A DNA stretch of 64,000 nucleotides, from positions 1 through 64,000 of the forward strand of contig JAYMSP010000245.1 of the NCBI GenBank assembly GCA_036897095.1, in the 5' to 3' direction. The notes beneath the pieces were generated by a model, which saw only the letters and a list, made by a program, of their open reading frames with translations, was not told the DNA's origin and searched no databases. This document shows positions 36,267 through 47,639 of this stretch, in pieces. Numbering within the stretch: the stretch's first letter is position 1; every line of letters begins with the position of its first letter. Source of the DNA: Plantago elongata (Eukaryota > Streptophyta > Magnoliopsida > Lamiales > Plantaginaceae). Both the position numbers and the translations under genes were made by a program.

Positions 36267-36509
36267 CTTCGCCCGTCTCGATTTGAAAGTTCCACTTTTC
36301 ATATTGGATTGTTTCGATTTAAAAGTACCGCTTTATTAAATAGAAAATCTCTCTCATACTTTATACATTATCTATCTCTCATACTTTATTCAATATTTTT
36401 ACTATTTTATTCAATTACATTCATAATTTATTACCTTATTTTCTACTTTATCACTTTTTCTTAAAATTTGTATTCGGTCTCATGAAACTTTCAAACTGGG
36501 ACGAGGGAG
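36267..36509. mobile_element. Stowaway-like (Tc1/mariner) MITE, 243 bp
   Basis: Left end CTTCGCCCGTCTCGATTTG then AAAGTTCCAC. The right end on the other strand reads CTCCCTCGTCCCAGTTTG then AAAGTTTCAT, matching the familiar CTCCCTCCGTCCC ends. TA target dinucleotides lie at 36265–36266 and 36510–36511. AT-rich core with repeated CTCTCATACTTTAT. Confidence 0.85.
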
Positions 36510-37399
36510 TAAAATGCATCAAACCGAAGGCTGAAGCGTCACTAATTGTCTATTTCGTTTTTTATAATCGTGGCTAAATAGTGGGGTCATCACTAATAAC
36601 TTTTACTACTCTGGAGATATGGTTTCAGTTAGCAAATAAGAATTTGGTTTCATTAAACACTCCCGTGAAGGTAGATGCTTAAGCTCCAAATAAGAATTTT
36701 AACCCAAACCCACCTGAGGTTAAACGTTTAGTCAATGTAATTAAATAGATTTTTATCTACAAGAGTGTAATTAATTGTTGCATTCTTAAGCCATACGCAC
36801 TTGAAAGTTTGATTAATTAACTTGTGTGAGGATAAGTTATGAAGAAAAAGGGGGCACAAATGTTGCTTGAAACGTGAGTTTATGCGGATACATTAAATAG
36901 AACCAACGGAATGAAACTGAAAATTAAACAGAACTGAACATAATGAAATTAATAGAATCGAAATAATTTTTAAGTTGAATAGAATAAGAATTAATCAAAC
37001 ATACTTTGTTAAGTATAATAACATTATAATCGTTAATTATTTCTGTGTTTAGTCCATGTTAGATGTAACACGTCCATGGTACAATCACCTATATTAAAAT
37101 GCTGTGTATATCTTCTTACTATTAAACAAATAAATCACTTGGTACAATTATAATAATACAATACCATACTGGAACATAGAAAACCTTGTTTTACTTTTAC
37201 CCTCAATTTCTTTCAAGAACCAGTACTTGACCAGTACAATGAACAGATTAATCAGAAGTTCTGTTTATCACCTGGACAATTCAATCACTCTTTAGTTATT
37301 ACCTCTAGAATCAGGGTATATCGACTTAACAAACTGAGATCGACACTTAATGACAACACTCTGTTTCACCATTTTCCTTAGCTCTCTATAAAATACTTA

Positions 37400-37557
37400 G
37401 GGGTTGATTGGCATGGCTCTTGAATGACCATTTGAATGGGATTTTGGTGAAATTGTGTTTGGAATAGAATTGAAATGAGATATTTAAAGTGTATTTTAGG
37501 CCAAATCACTATTTATCGAGTCAAATGAGAACATTTAAATACCTGGTCAATAGCCCC
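37400..37557. mobile_element. PIF/Harbinger-type MITE, 158 bp (copy 2)
   Basis: Shares with the 17142 copy TTTTGGTGAAATTGT, GAAATTGAAATG-like and ATTTTAGGCCAAAT in the same order and spacing. Ends GGGGTTGATTGG and (other strand) GGGGCTATTGACC. No clean 3-bp target duplication here. Confidence 0.65.
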
Positions 37558-40350
37558 AAGTAGTTAACTTGCAGTTGTATGAATGTATGATCATTAAAGG
37601 GAGTAAAACTCTTATTCAATTGACTCAAACAGACGTTAAATGGATGGACTCTAGTCATTCTTAAAAACGGTACGCCCCAAAGTATCGAACTAATAATCAC
37701 GTAGAATATAGAAGAACGTTATAAAATCATAGTTTAATATTCTATTTGTATTATATTAGTCTTAATTAATATTGTACGTTAAGCACACTAAAATATTTCA
37801 CTTTAAACATCAAAAGCTAGCAAATAAAATTGTAGTACTGGTACAAATCTCCTAGTGGATTCCAACCTATGAAGCCAAATTATGAAATTGGAGTTTTCTA
37901 CTAATTTGTAACATGGGATTGAACCTTCCAGACCCTTTCTTGTTGACTGCATATGAATCCAACTCGAAGGATCGGACAAAACTAATAGCTGGATTAATGA
38001 TCTGGTCAGCTTCATTGATCAAAACACAGGACTCTAATATATCTCTATCTTCGTTTGCACTGAACAACTAAATTAAAACAATCTGATGAACTGATTTAAA
38101 CGAAACTTTACAAAGTTGTACTAGTATATGAAGTATAACTGGGTGGCGGATCTAAACTGAACTAATTATAATACATTGAGCAAACTGATTGAATTTGAAT
38201 CAAATTAAACTAAAATGAATAAATTTGGGCGAATAAAAAATACCTTAACTACTAACAAAATTAACTTTAAATTTGGGTGAAAAGAATATACAAATACATC
38301 CATTAACCAGATGTGCATTGTTGATCATTAATTTAGAACAAATTAAACCACTTATAATTTAAGATTAATTCACAGTTCAAGTTGAAAAATTGATGAAGTT
38401 AAAGTGGAAGGTTTAGGATAATCCAATTAGTGGCAGTGTAATGAATACCAAGAGATAAGAACTACTTGTAATCTTTACTTTAAGTAGTTGGAGTGATGAT
38501 ATGGTATAGAAATACAAGAACGCTTATTGAGTAAGGTATAAAGTATATAAACGAAGCTAATGAGTAATGATCTTAATTGGTATGCATATTAGCATTTGCT
38601 TTCAAGTAAAGTGTGTACAAGGTTATAACTAATAAACGTCTTTTGTTTAGAAGATCCTACATACTTTAATAATTACAAAATTAAAATAAAGCTCGAAAGA
38701 TTTTGCAGCATCAGATTCGGAAGGGACAGAATTAAGAATAAAGCTTTGATTAATGTTATTGTGCTCAGCTGCACTACTTTAGTAGTTACCAGTCTGTCTG
38801 TCTTCAATTATTAGCCAAGGTTTAATTAAAGAAGAAGTGGAATTATGAAGGCAACTTTATAAAATTCTTTTCTTTTTCTTAGTTATGAACATGGGAATTT
38901 AAGCCAAGATCTCGACCAATTGCCAATGTTGCATCAAGGTGTTCCTTCACACGAGCTGAATTTCAGTAATGTATTCCACATCTTCGGTTGTTATTGTCAG
39001 ATTGTCAGTCATCAAATTCACTAGTAATAACCCGTAAGAGGATAGTTTGATTTTAATAATAAGTTAATAGAAAGGAAAAAATAAAATAAATAAATTAAGA
39101 AAATAAGATAGTCATACTTATATAAACAACGTTATTGATAGGTATGACTTCTTCATCCACTATTACATTATCGGAAATTCTTTTATGCTAAATGTAGAAA
39201 CTATAAGAATACTACTCATAACATATACAATTTGAAATGGGTATGATTTAAACTTTATCCGTTCGAGATCCGACGAGTTAATAACATATATTGTATCGGA
39301 TCATATCGTACCGATATGTTAATCAATAGTAGCATACATGTTTTTTTTTCCAAATTGTATCTCTCAAACAGAACCAAAATACAACACAATCAAATGGGTT
39401 GTTTCCCAACAACCTCCGCGGTGGCATGTTCCCACCACACATACGAAAAGAGTATTATTCTATAATTTTACATGTTACGGTTGTTTTTTCAACCCCACGG
39501 TAGTATGTGTCACATCATAACACCAAAGACATAAAAATTATTTTACAAATATAATTTCATACCCTAAGGCTCCCCCTCCCACAGTTGAGAACCAGAAAGT
39601 ATAGAGGAGATCAAAGTCAATTTTCGCGTATAGAGTACCTTCCAGAACCACCACCCCCTCCCCGTAAAAAATTATTATTCTATAAACGTAATTTTACATG
39701 CTACGTTTTACGGCTGTTGATTTTTGAACTCCGCGGTGATATGTGTCACATCACCAAAATAGAAAGAACATGAAAGAGAGTTTAGCGCTTATACAGTATC
39801 TCCCCTCTGAGAAAAAAATTGAGATCATGAAAATAGAAATATCAAAGTCAAAGAAAAATTGGACACTGCAATTAAGAGTGCAATCACATAAACATTAGCA
39901 CTACATGATTGAGGAAATGCAACACTAGAAGACACTCTAACTTGTGGTTTGATGAAAAATTCAGTTCTCTGAAATTATAATTCAGAAAACCAGATAAAAA
40001 CACTAAACATAACTCAATATCTGAACTCTATATTAAACACTCAGAAATGTATTTTGAATGTCAGAGAATACTGCTCAAAATTAAGGTTAGTAAATTTGTC
40101 CCGCTTTTACATATAGGAATTGAATAAAAACATCTTGCTCATTTAGCGCTCATTTAAAATAAGTCAAAAAATTATGAATCAATCACTACAAAACCATATT
40201 AACTGCAGTAATCAACTACTATATTTCAAAGAGTTCACCGATCAACATGCAATAGACACCGAATTGAAGTAGGGACGGCAGACATACTACAGTCTAATGG
40301 AGAAGAAACATACAGAAGAGCATTCCTTCTGCTACTGCGGCTGACATGCC
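37558..40350. other. intergenic, no gene supported
   Basis: Two overlapping 66–70 codon frames at 37803–38067 (minus) match nothing I know. It contains a ~80-bp segment repeated 220 bp apart (39453–39520 and 39673–39755; shared TATTATTCTATA, TTTTACATG and ATGTGTCACATCA). Confidence 0.45.
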
Positions 40351-41085
40351 TCATTGTTGAATACGTCTAAAAACTGCTTGAAAGGTCTGTCCTTCATTCC
40401 GCGACACTTTCTGTCCTTCCTCAGTTGCAGTGCTCAAGAGTTTCACAACTGGATCAGCTTCAAGCTCATCCTCAGAAACAGCCTCAAACAATGGGTGATC
40501 CTCTAAACAAGAGTTCATCCACACCCCTAGCTCCTCCACATCCGTAATGGTATATACAATCCCACCAACCCTAAGAACATAAGCGTATTCATCCAACAGG
40601 TGTGGGCTAATAACCCTGCGGCGATGGTTCTTTTCCTTAAAGTGGGGGTCAGGAAACAGAAAGAACATCTTGCTCAGCTGTCCTTTCTCAAAGTAATTTG
40701 GAATATACTTCATGGAATTAGTGCGAACCACAGATGCATTCTCGTACTTGCCTGGATTTGAAATTCTCAATGCCAGTATCCTTTCCTTAACGTACTCCGT
40801 AACCTTGTCCCTCAGCTCCATCCCAATCATGAGCTTGTCAGGGAAAAGTGTTGCAAGACTAATTAAGAGCCCTCCAAATCCACAACCAATGTCAGCAAAC
40901 TCAACCTTTCTCCCATCCTCAATTTTGGGGAAATGGAGGTCATATTCAAACTGATTCGGAGAGATTGGTACTGGGAAGTGTGAATCACTCAAGGGGTTGC
41001 TGTGTGCCCTAGCTCGATAAAATCTTTTGCGAGGCAGGCCAGTCAGCTTGCTATGAGTTATACCAGGAACCGATTCGTCTAGCAT
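40351..41085 (-). CDS. tRNA (guanine-N7-)-methyltransferase (TrmB/Trm8 type)
   Basis: A single coding exon of 244 residues, close to Arabidopsis At5g24840. It methylates G46 in the tRNA variable loop using S-adenosylmethionine; in yeast the catalytic unit works with a WD-repeat partner (Trm82). Motifs: plant N-terminal LTGLPRKRFYRARAHSNPLS (residues 14–33), SAM-binding ADIGCGFGG at 64–72, GMELRDKV at 88–95, TNSMKYIPNYF at 122–132, and the signature FLFPDPHFKEKNHRRR at 142–157. I chose the ATG at 41083–41085 because a splice acceptor (…TTGCAG) lies just before it at 41097 and family members begin there; the open frame upstream is intron. A leader exon ends at 42800. Confidence 0.95.
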   Translation of the reverse strand: MLDESVPGITHSKLTGLPRKRFYRARAHSNPLSDSHFPVPISPNQFEYDLHFPKIEDGRKVEFADIGCGFGGLLISLATLFPDKLMIGMELRDKVTEYVKERILALRISNPGKYENASVVRTNSMKYIPNYFEKGQLSKMFFLFPDPHFKEKNHRRRVISPHLLDEYAYVLRVGGIVYTITDVEELGVWMNSCLEDHPLFEAVSEDELEADPVVKLLSTATEEGQKVSRNEGQTFQAVFRRIQQ

Positions 41086-41576
41086 GTTTCTAAACACTGC
41101 AATTGAATAACAGAAATGTAACGCGTCTATAAAAAAATAGCCCAATCCCGAATCTGACATACCCAGATTAAAAAAGAAACTCACTAAGAATCACCAATAC
41201 TAACAATATATAAATTCGTATAGAACTTTAGACAAATTATGAAATAAGAAGGGGGGAAGAAAGAGCTTTGCTGAACATTAAGTGCGGTGGCCGTGACGTT
41301 AACAATAATGGTGACTGAATCTTAATTTGTGAATTAAGAAATGGTTATGAATTTCTAATTGCTCCAACAGATTGATCTAACATCTTAAAACTGCATATCA
41401 TAGACACGATATCTTGTTAAAGTATGTTTACACCCATTGTTCTATGTAGCGGAAGTGTTCAGAAAATAAGGGAAAAGAGAAGATGAGAAGTTTAACAAGA
41501 AACCCGAAATTAGTAAATCATAACAATAAACCTGCAAAAAGAAAATTATAAGCCTGATTACAAGGGTCCATATAAC

Positions 41577-41862
41577 CAATTATAAAGAAAGCCCTTCAGA
41601 AACCATATTAATTGGGTGCAATTACATGTTGAATATGAGAGAAGTGTTTGTTAGCTATCCACTCCGTAAAATTTTTGGTGGAAAAGCCCGGTACCAAGGT
41701 ACAGATAGACTGGAGCGGATAATGTGCGACTTTTCAAAAGAAGATCCTCCTTGAAGTAATAATAAATCATTATAAAGAAATTCCTTTACAGAAACCTTAT
41801 GAATTGGGAGCAAGAAAACGATGAAGGTGAGAGTAGTGTTTGTTAGCTATTCACTCAGCATG
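41577..41862. repeat. diverged duplication in the leader intron of the methyltransferase gene
   Basis: ATTATAAAGAAA, CAGAAACC, GAATTGGG-like and GTGTTTGTTAGCTAT occur in the same order at 41577–41665 and 41769–41862, about 190 bp apart. Confidence 0.65.
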
Positions 41863-42799
41863 TGATAAGATTATAGAGGTGAAACTGAGAGCATGAATAT
41901 TGTGAGATAATTCCAAAATCAATTTAGAACTAAACTTATGATACATCAACTATTAGCTGAAAAAGATATGAAGAACTGTCTAACATATGATCTTAACCAA
42001 TCCATAGAATCAAGTGTATGAATACCGAACTTCCTGTGAGCTAAAAGTAAACTATGCGAGTATGACTTTGGAGGATGCCATCTTATGCCCTAAACAATGT
42101 AATATATATTTCACTTCCAGTCTTTCTAAACTCAAGTCACAGAGTTACATCGATCTTACAATTATCTACATCCTAGAGCACACGCTCAAGAAATTATTGA
42201 CCAAAAGAAGCAACAAGAGGCATCTATTAAAATCTACGGGTTCCAAGAATACATTTATGCACCGCGTACAAAGTAAAAAATGAAAGAAGTTTTGAGTAAC
42301 ATTCTCACGAGTTCATTCTACAGGTTTATTTTCACGAGTCACACTATAAATTCAGTTTAAGTAAGCACATTGACAAATATATACTCCAATACTTGTAATA
42401 CCAGAATTTTGTACCTCTTGAAACATGAAATAGGCCTTGCCACGGGCATTATGTTAGATATCAATTTATATATATGCGTAAGAGCATGGACAGAAACAAC
42501 ATGCAGTAACTCCTCAATCCTATAACAGGTAAAGTAGATTTCTGAAGCTATTATACTACCTACATTTAGATTTAGAAAATGAGTTTCTGAGCAATAGAAA
42601 AGAAAACCTTGATATCTAGGCAACAGTAAAGGCTTAATAATACCTTAATCAAAAACATATAAGGCAAACTGGAGAACAGAAACGATTCAATTAACAAGTC
42701 GAATACACAAAAAGCAAACATTGAGAAAAACAAAAAATGGATAACTGGAAAAGAAAAGCAAGTGATGTAAGGAAAATTGTTGGAAGAGTAGAGAATTAC

Positions 42800-42940
42800 C
42801 TCAGTGGTGGTGGTGGCCGGCGGAGAAGAGAGCGGTGGAGGAGCGGCGGAGAATCTTAAAATTGGGAATTTTGGGGTTTAGGTTTTCAGTAATTGAGAGA
42901 GAAGAGAACGAGTTTTCTTCACTTTATCTACTGGTCTTTG
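42800..42940 (-). other. 5' leader exon of the tRNA methyltransferase gene
   Basis: Minus-strand sequence rich in CT and CCG, with no ATG, ending in CACTGAG|GTAATT (donor at 42799–42798). Spliced to 41096 it would give an untranslated leader; the intron is about 1.7 kb. AACCTAAACCCC in it resembles a telo-box, common in promoters of translation-related plant genes. Its upstream end is estimated. Confidence 0.6.
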
Positions 42941-43344
42941 ACCGGTTACAAGTTGTAACCAGAACCGAGTAATAGTCGGACCGGTGATATATGGGAGTAT
43001 GACATTGTTCTTATGGTTCGTAGTTCTTACATTTTTGTTTAAAACGAAGAGAATTTTTTTGTTTTTTCTGAAAAGGAGTATGATATTATATTAATTTAAA
43101 TGAGCCGAATAGAAGTACAAGAGTCTTTAGCTATTGATAATTAAGTCATGCCGATCAAGTGTCAATAATATAGTCAAAATTGGTCCGGATTTTCTATACC
43201 GCTCTCCACGTCTTAATTAGTGTCTTATTCTCCAAAACATGATTACACATGCGTTTAATTATGATAAAAGAAATATTTATATAGTTTGCCATGTACTTTT
43301 TATTTAGCTAAATGTAATTTAAGAAATGTAATTTTAGTTGAAGG

Positions 43345-46060
43345 TGATGATAATTTCTTTCTTTTATTTTTTTATAGTTAATTCATGTATAGTTTATAAG
43401 AATGGGACATTCATTGTGATATGTAAAGTGGGATAGAAGATCCGGACCGAGTTAAAACATCCTACATTATTACAAAAGTCTTCATGGGCTAATTGTCCAA
43501 AAGTTCGATTACTAGCTTCTTTGGTTAAATGGTCTGCTACCCCATTTTCTTCACGACAAACAAAAGTAATCTTGATCTTGCGCATGTCTTTCATGAGTCT
43601 ATCAATACCTTCAAGGATGATTTGTTGGTGTGATGTTGCTGCACCCAGCTTGTTTAAAAATGCGATAAGAAATTTGGAGCCAGTTTGAACACATATAGTA
43701 TCAATATTACTTGCAAAGTTTCAAGCCATTCTGGAGACCAAGCAATTCAACAATATTGTGATCTATTTTTTCTATGAAGACCATACTAGCTTTTACAAAT
43801 TCTCCATTGCTATCACGGATAATAGCACCAGTTCCAGCATCTCCAGTTGGAAGGCAAGATCCATCAATGTTAAGAGTGAAGTGCTCTGGATCAGCCTTCC
43901 ATTTGCAGATGTGAGGAACTTTAGTACGAGTAGTTTTATCAGGATAGGCAATTTTTTGATCATTCAAAGTGTTGATTATTTGAGGATGAAACTTATACTC
44001 AGTAATATCTTCATTCCTAAAAACGTTACGATTTCGAAGCTTCCAAATTATCCAACAAGAGATAATGAGTTTGATTTGTAATTATGAGTTATGGGGAAAA
44101 TGGAAAATAGTTTTCATGAAAGTTCTCTTATCGTGGTTGGGTATGTGTAAACCTGATGTAAGTCTTTTAGTGGTATCACACTGAAAAAACAAGTGGTGTG
44201 TAGTTTTAGTGGCTTGGTTGCAAAGAGAGCAGGTAGCAGAAGGTAAAATGTTCTGTTTGTGCAATCTAAAGGCAGTAGGGAGTCGATCTAGTATAACCAA
44301 CCGAATGAAAATTTTGATTCGAGGGTGTAGATTCAAATTCCAGATTTTATTCCAAGGTAGATCAGGCAAAGATGGAGGCTCCATCAGATTGAGCAAAACA
44401 TAGTAAGCATTTTTAACTGGAAATTTGCCTGAAATCGAATGTTGCCAGACTAAGGAGTCAGGTATATTATCCTGGTTGGAATTCCTAGAATTCTAAGCAC
44501 AATATCAGTGGGTAAATGCTGTTGCAACTTCTCATAGTCCCAAGAATCTTGTGAGAAGAAATCTTTGATTTTTATGTTACTATCAACTTCAAGTGTAGTA
44601 TAATCAACCAAAATTTTCCCGGGGATCCACTGACCCATCCAGAAACCAATTTCATCTCCTTCCCCAATTTGGAAAAGAAGACCTTTTTTAAAAATTTCTT
44701 CAAGTTTCATCATATTCCGCCAAAACCAATTTTGATTAGATGTAATCTGCTTGGAGAAAAGACGTATTAGGAAAATACTTATTCTTATAGACCTCAAACC
44801 ACAAGGAATTTGCAGGAAGAGATAGCTTCCAGAGATGTTTTAGTAAAAAAGTGTCATTAAGAATATGTAAGTTTCTAATACCTAATCCTCCAAACTGTTT
44901 AGGCTTATAAACTTGTTTCCAGTTAACTTTACCTTTGACTTTACCATTTTTCTTACCATTACACATAAAATGTCTACTAATTTCTTCCAATTTATCCAAG
45001 CAAGTACTAGGAATTTTTGTTATGGACATGTAATATGCAGGAATTGCATTGGTGACAGCTTTTACAAGCATAAGATAAGTACGATTGTACCAGATATTAA
45101 TTTTATTCATAGTTCTACTAACAATTTGATCAAAGAGATCTCTTTTTTTCCTTTCTAAAAGGAAAGGTAAACCAAGAAATTTGTCATGTCTTTTGTTCGG
45201 GATAACTCCCAATTATTCTGTAATTTGTTATTTTCTATTTATTGGAGTACTAGCAGAGAAAATAATTCTGCTTTTCTTCCAACAAACATTTTACCCTGAT
45301 GCCAAAGCATATTCTTCAAGAGTCTCAGAGATAGTTTCAAGTGAGTTTTGGTCAGCCTTACTAAAAATGAGACGATCATCGGCGAAGCAAACTATTGGAA
45401 TATTAGGACCTATGGGGAGGTTTTGATTGGTGCGAAAAGATTTTTACCAGATTTCTCTCGAAGGAGGTGAACCAGAAGTTCTTGACAAAGAATAAGGACA
45501 TAAGGGGACAACGGGTCACCTTGTCTAATATCACGAGTGGGCTTCCAGGTATCAGAAATATGTTGATTGACTTTAACTTGTATCGTACAAGAAGTGATAC
45601 AAGCAAGGATAATTTTTTGTGAAATGAGGATGGAAATTGAATTTATCAAGTGTTAACTCAATAAAACTCCACTCGAGTATATTATAGACTTTTTCAATAT
45701 CAATTTCAAAGCAAAATCATGGTGTTTTGTAGATGTACTTTTTTTTTTCCATAGTATGTAACATTTTATGTGCAATCATAACGTTATCACTAATTTGTTA
45801 ATTAGGGACAAAAGCATTTTGAATGGGAAAACTAATTTTTCTAGAAGAGGTCTGATTCTTTTAACAAGAATTTTAGAAATCACCTTAAAACTCACATTAC
45901 AAAGGCTTATAGGTCGAAATTCTGAAGTTCGGCATGAATTAGACTTTTTAGGAATCAAAGCTATAGTAGTCAAATTTTGTCTAGGATCAATTTTACCTTT
46001 TTCAAAAAATTCAAGGACCATTTTGCAAAACTGGATTTAATTGGTATCCCATTGTGACTT
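43345..46060 (-). mobile_element. L1-type LINE, 5'-truncated and degenerate (LINE 2)
   Basis: Read from 46060 downward: reverse transcriptase start (LTTIALIPKK, EFRPISLCN near 45900), IRQGDPLSPY near 45520, catalytic FADD at 45375–45386, FLGLPFLLERKKRD near 45160, NWKQVYKPKQFGGLGIRNL near 44930, zinc-finger zf-RVT with CSLCNQ…HHLFFQC (near 44200), and RNase H (LNIDGS near 43870; FVCREENGVADHLTKEAS near 43540). Several frame changes and stops break it (for example between 45212 and 45403). The 3' end lies in the T-rich run near 43360. More than half of ORF2 remains; ORF1 is absent. Confidence 0.9.
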
Positions 46061-46423
46061 GCAAGAACTAAAATGGAAAGTTCGAAATAAAAGTAAATGA
46101 GTGTTAATTCCATAATAATTTTTGGCACTGAGAATGGTTGTGGTGGAAACCAACTTTACAATATATATATATATGGATAGATTCCCATCATACTGAGCGT
46201 AAGAGATATTATTAAATTGGGAAAATGATTAGCATGGAGCCATGGAGATTGATTTGAATTGATTATATTAATACTTATAAAATTTCTACAGAATATGAGA
46301 GTTCTACGTATATACACAAACATATATTAAAAATCTCGACTTGCGTTATTTCTAATCTCGCGTGTTCAATTTGCGGATTCGGGTTCAATTAATTTGAATC
46401 TCACCGCGAGATATGGGTCATAT

Positions 46424-46720
46424 AAATATCCCTCTTTTAGAATTTTTTCTCATTTTCCTCATTTTCATTCTTTCTTCTCTCTCTTCCGATGCTTTCTCCG
46501 GCGATATCTCCGTCGTCTGGCCACCAATATACAATCCGATTGCATATTTGAGTAGCCCATGGTCCGTTTTTTTATTTGGTCGATTTTTGAAACGGATGAC
46601 CAAAATCAAAGCTTTTCGGTTGTCTTCCCCGACGAATCTCCAACTACACAACACAAAGAAATCTAACTTTGTCGTTTCCTCGATTATTCGGGTTTTTTTT
46701 TCGTTTTTCGTATGATTTTG
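46424..46720 (+). other. TATA box with CT-rich leader but no gene behind it
   Basis: TATAAATATCCC (46421–46432) is followed by a pyrimidine-rich leader and an ATG at 46487 that opens only 20 codons; a second frame from 46413 stays open for 100 codons with a hydrophobic start but begins before the TATA. No family resemblance. Perhaps the front end of a lost gene or a noncoding transcript. Confidence 0.25.
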
Positions 46721-47251
46721 GTGATTTATATAACATTATATTTCATGTGAAATTGTTGATATTAGAACTTTAATTGCGTATGTTTGACCGGAGATTGTTC
46801 ATGTTTGCGTGTTTAAACACCATTGTTAATGTTGAAGTGATCGTGTGTTCACCATAGAAGTTATTGTTTTGTTCTATTATGTTTTTGGTTGATTTATGCA
46901 TATGATTTGTTTGTGTTTGCTATTTCATTAATTTTTTTTGTTTTAATCTAGATTAGTGTAGAATTTATTTATTTTATACAAATATTTTTGTTATGTCGGT
47001 TGTATATTCATGTATAAAAATTGTATATGTTTGTTATTTATATGACGAACTCATTATATTGGAAGGAATATATAGCTAGAAAGATATCGTTGTATATATA
47101 TGTATCAGTAGTACATAATGCAGTAATATGTGTATGTATAGTCGTAATAGTTATAAGATATATACGTATTGTACCAACTTTCCATCTTCGTACATATATT
47201 CTTTTATGATGATCAAGTAACAAACGTTTATTTATTTATGATTAAGGTTCA

Positions 47252-47524
47252 TCATCTACCTTCGCTCATGGAGGTGGCCACCTGAAGCTTAAGGGTTGCT
47301 AAAACCTCCGGAGTAAGTGAAACCAAAACCCGAGCCTTGTGATCCCTCCTCGCTACCACCATTACCAAAATACCAACTTCCCCTAAGCCTCCAAATCCCA
47401 CCCTTTCTCCCTCTCTCCTGCCCTCCTCAGGCTCACCAAATCCAACATCTTGGCTTTCTGAAAATGTGACTAAAGCTGAAAACACAATCAAAGCGAGAAG
47501 AGCATATGAAGTCATTTTTGCCAT
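47252..47524 (-). pseudogene. small glycine-rich secreted protein, probable frameshift
   Basis: Ninety codons starting with a clear signal peptide (MAKMTSYALLALIVFSALVTFSES) followed by a Gly/Glu/Arg-rich part with GFG repeats (VGFGEPEEG, RVGFGGLG). After GFGGLG the open frame turns into an un-Gly-like tail, whereas the neighbouring frame reads GSWYFGNGGS…GFGFTYSGGFSNP and stops at 47289–47291, in keeping with plant glycine-rich cell-wall proteins. The switch point is a run of four C on the plus strand (47380–47383), consistent with loss of one base. A good TATA box stands upstream, so it may still be transcribed. If the indel is a sequencing error the gene is intact. Confidence 0.65.
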
Positions 47525-47626
47525 AGTTTCAATAAAGACTGGATGGATTTTTTTGATAATTATAGAGTTTTTGTTAATATATTTATTGATTACTTGTGGT
47601 GAGGAGAATGAGACAATATCAAGGAA

Positions 47627-47636
47627 CTATTTATAG
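47627..47636 (-). promoter_or_regulatory. TATA box of the glycine-rich protein gene
   Basis: CTATAAATAG on the minus strand, 103 bp before the ATG at 47524: near-ideal plant spacing for a short-leader, highly expressed gene. Confidence 0.7.
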
Positions 47637-47639
47637 ACG

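Noticed and set aside
37803-38067. Overlapping minus frames with a protein-like look
   Set aside because: No homologue recognised and no splice signals or promoter that would support a gene.
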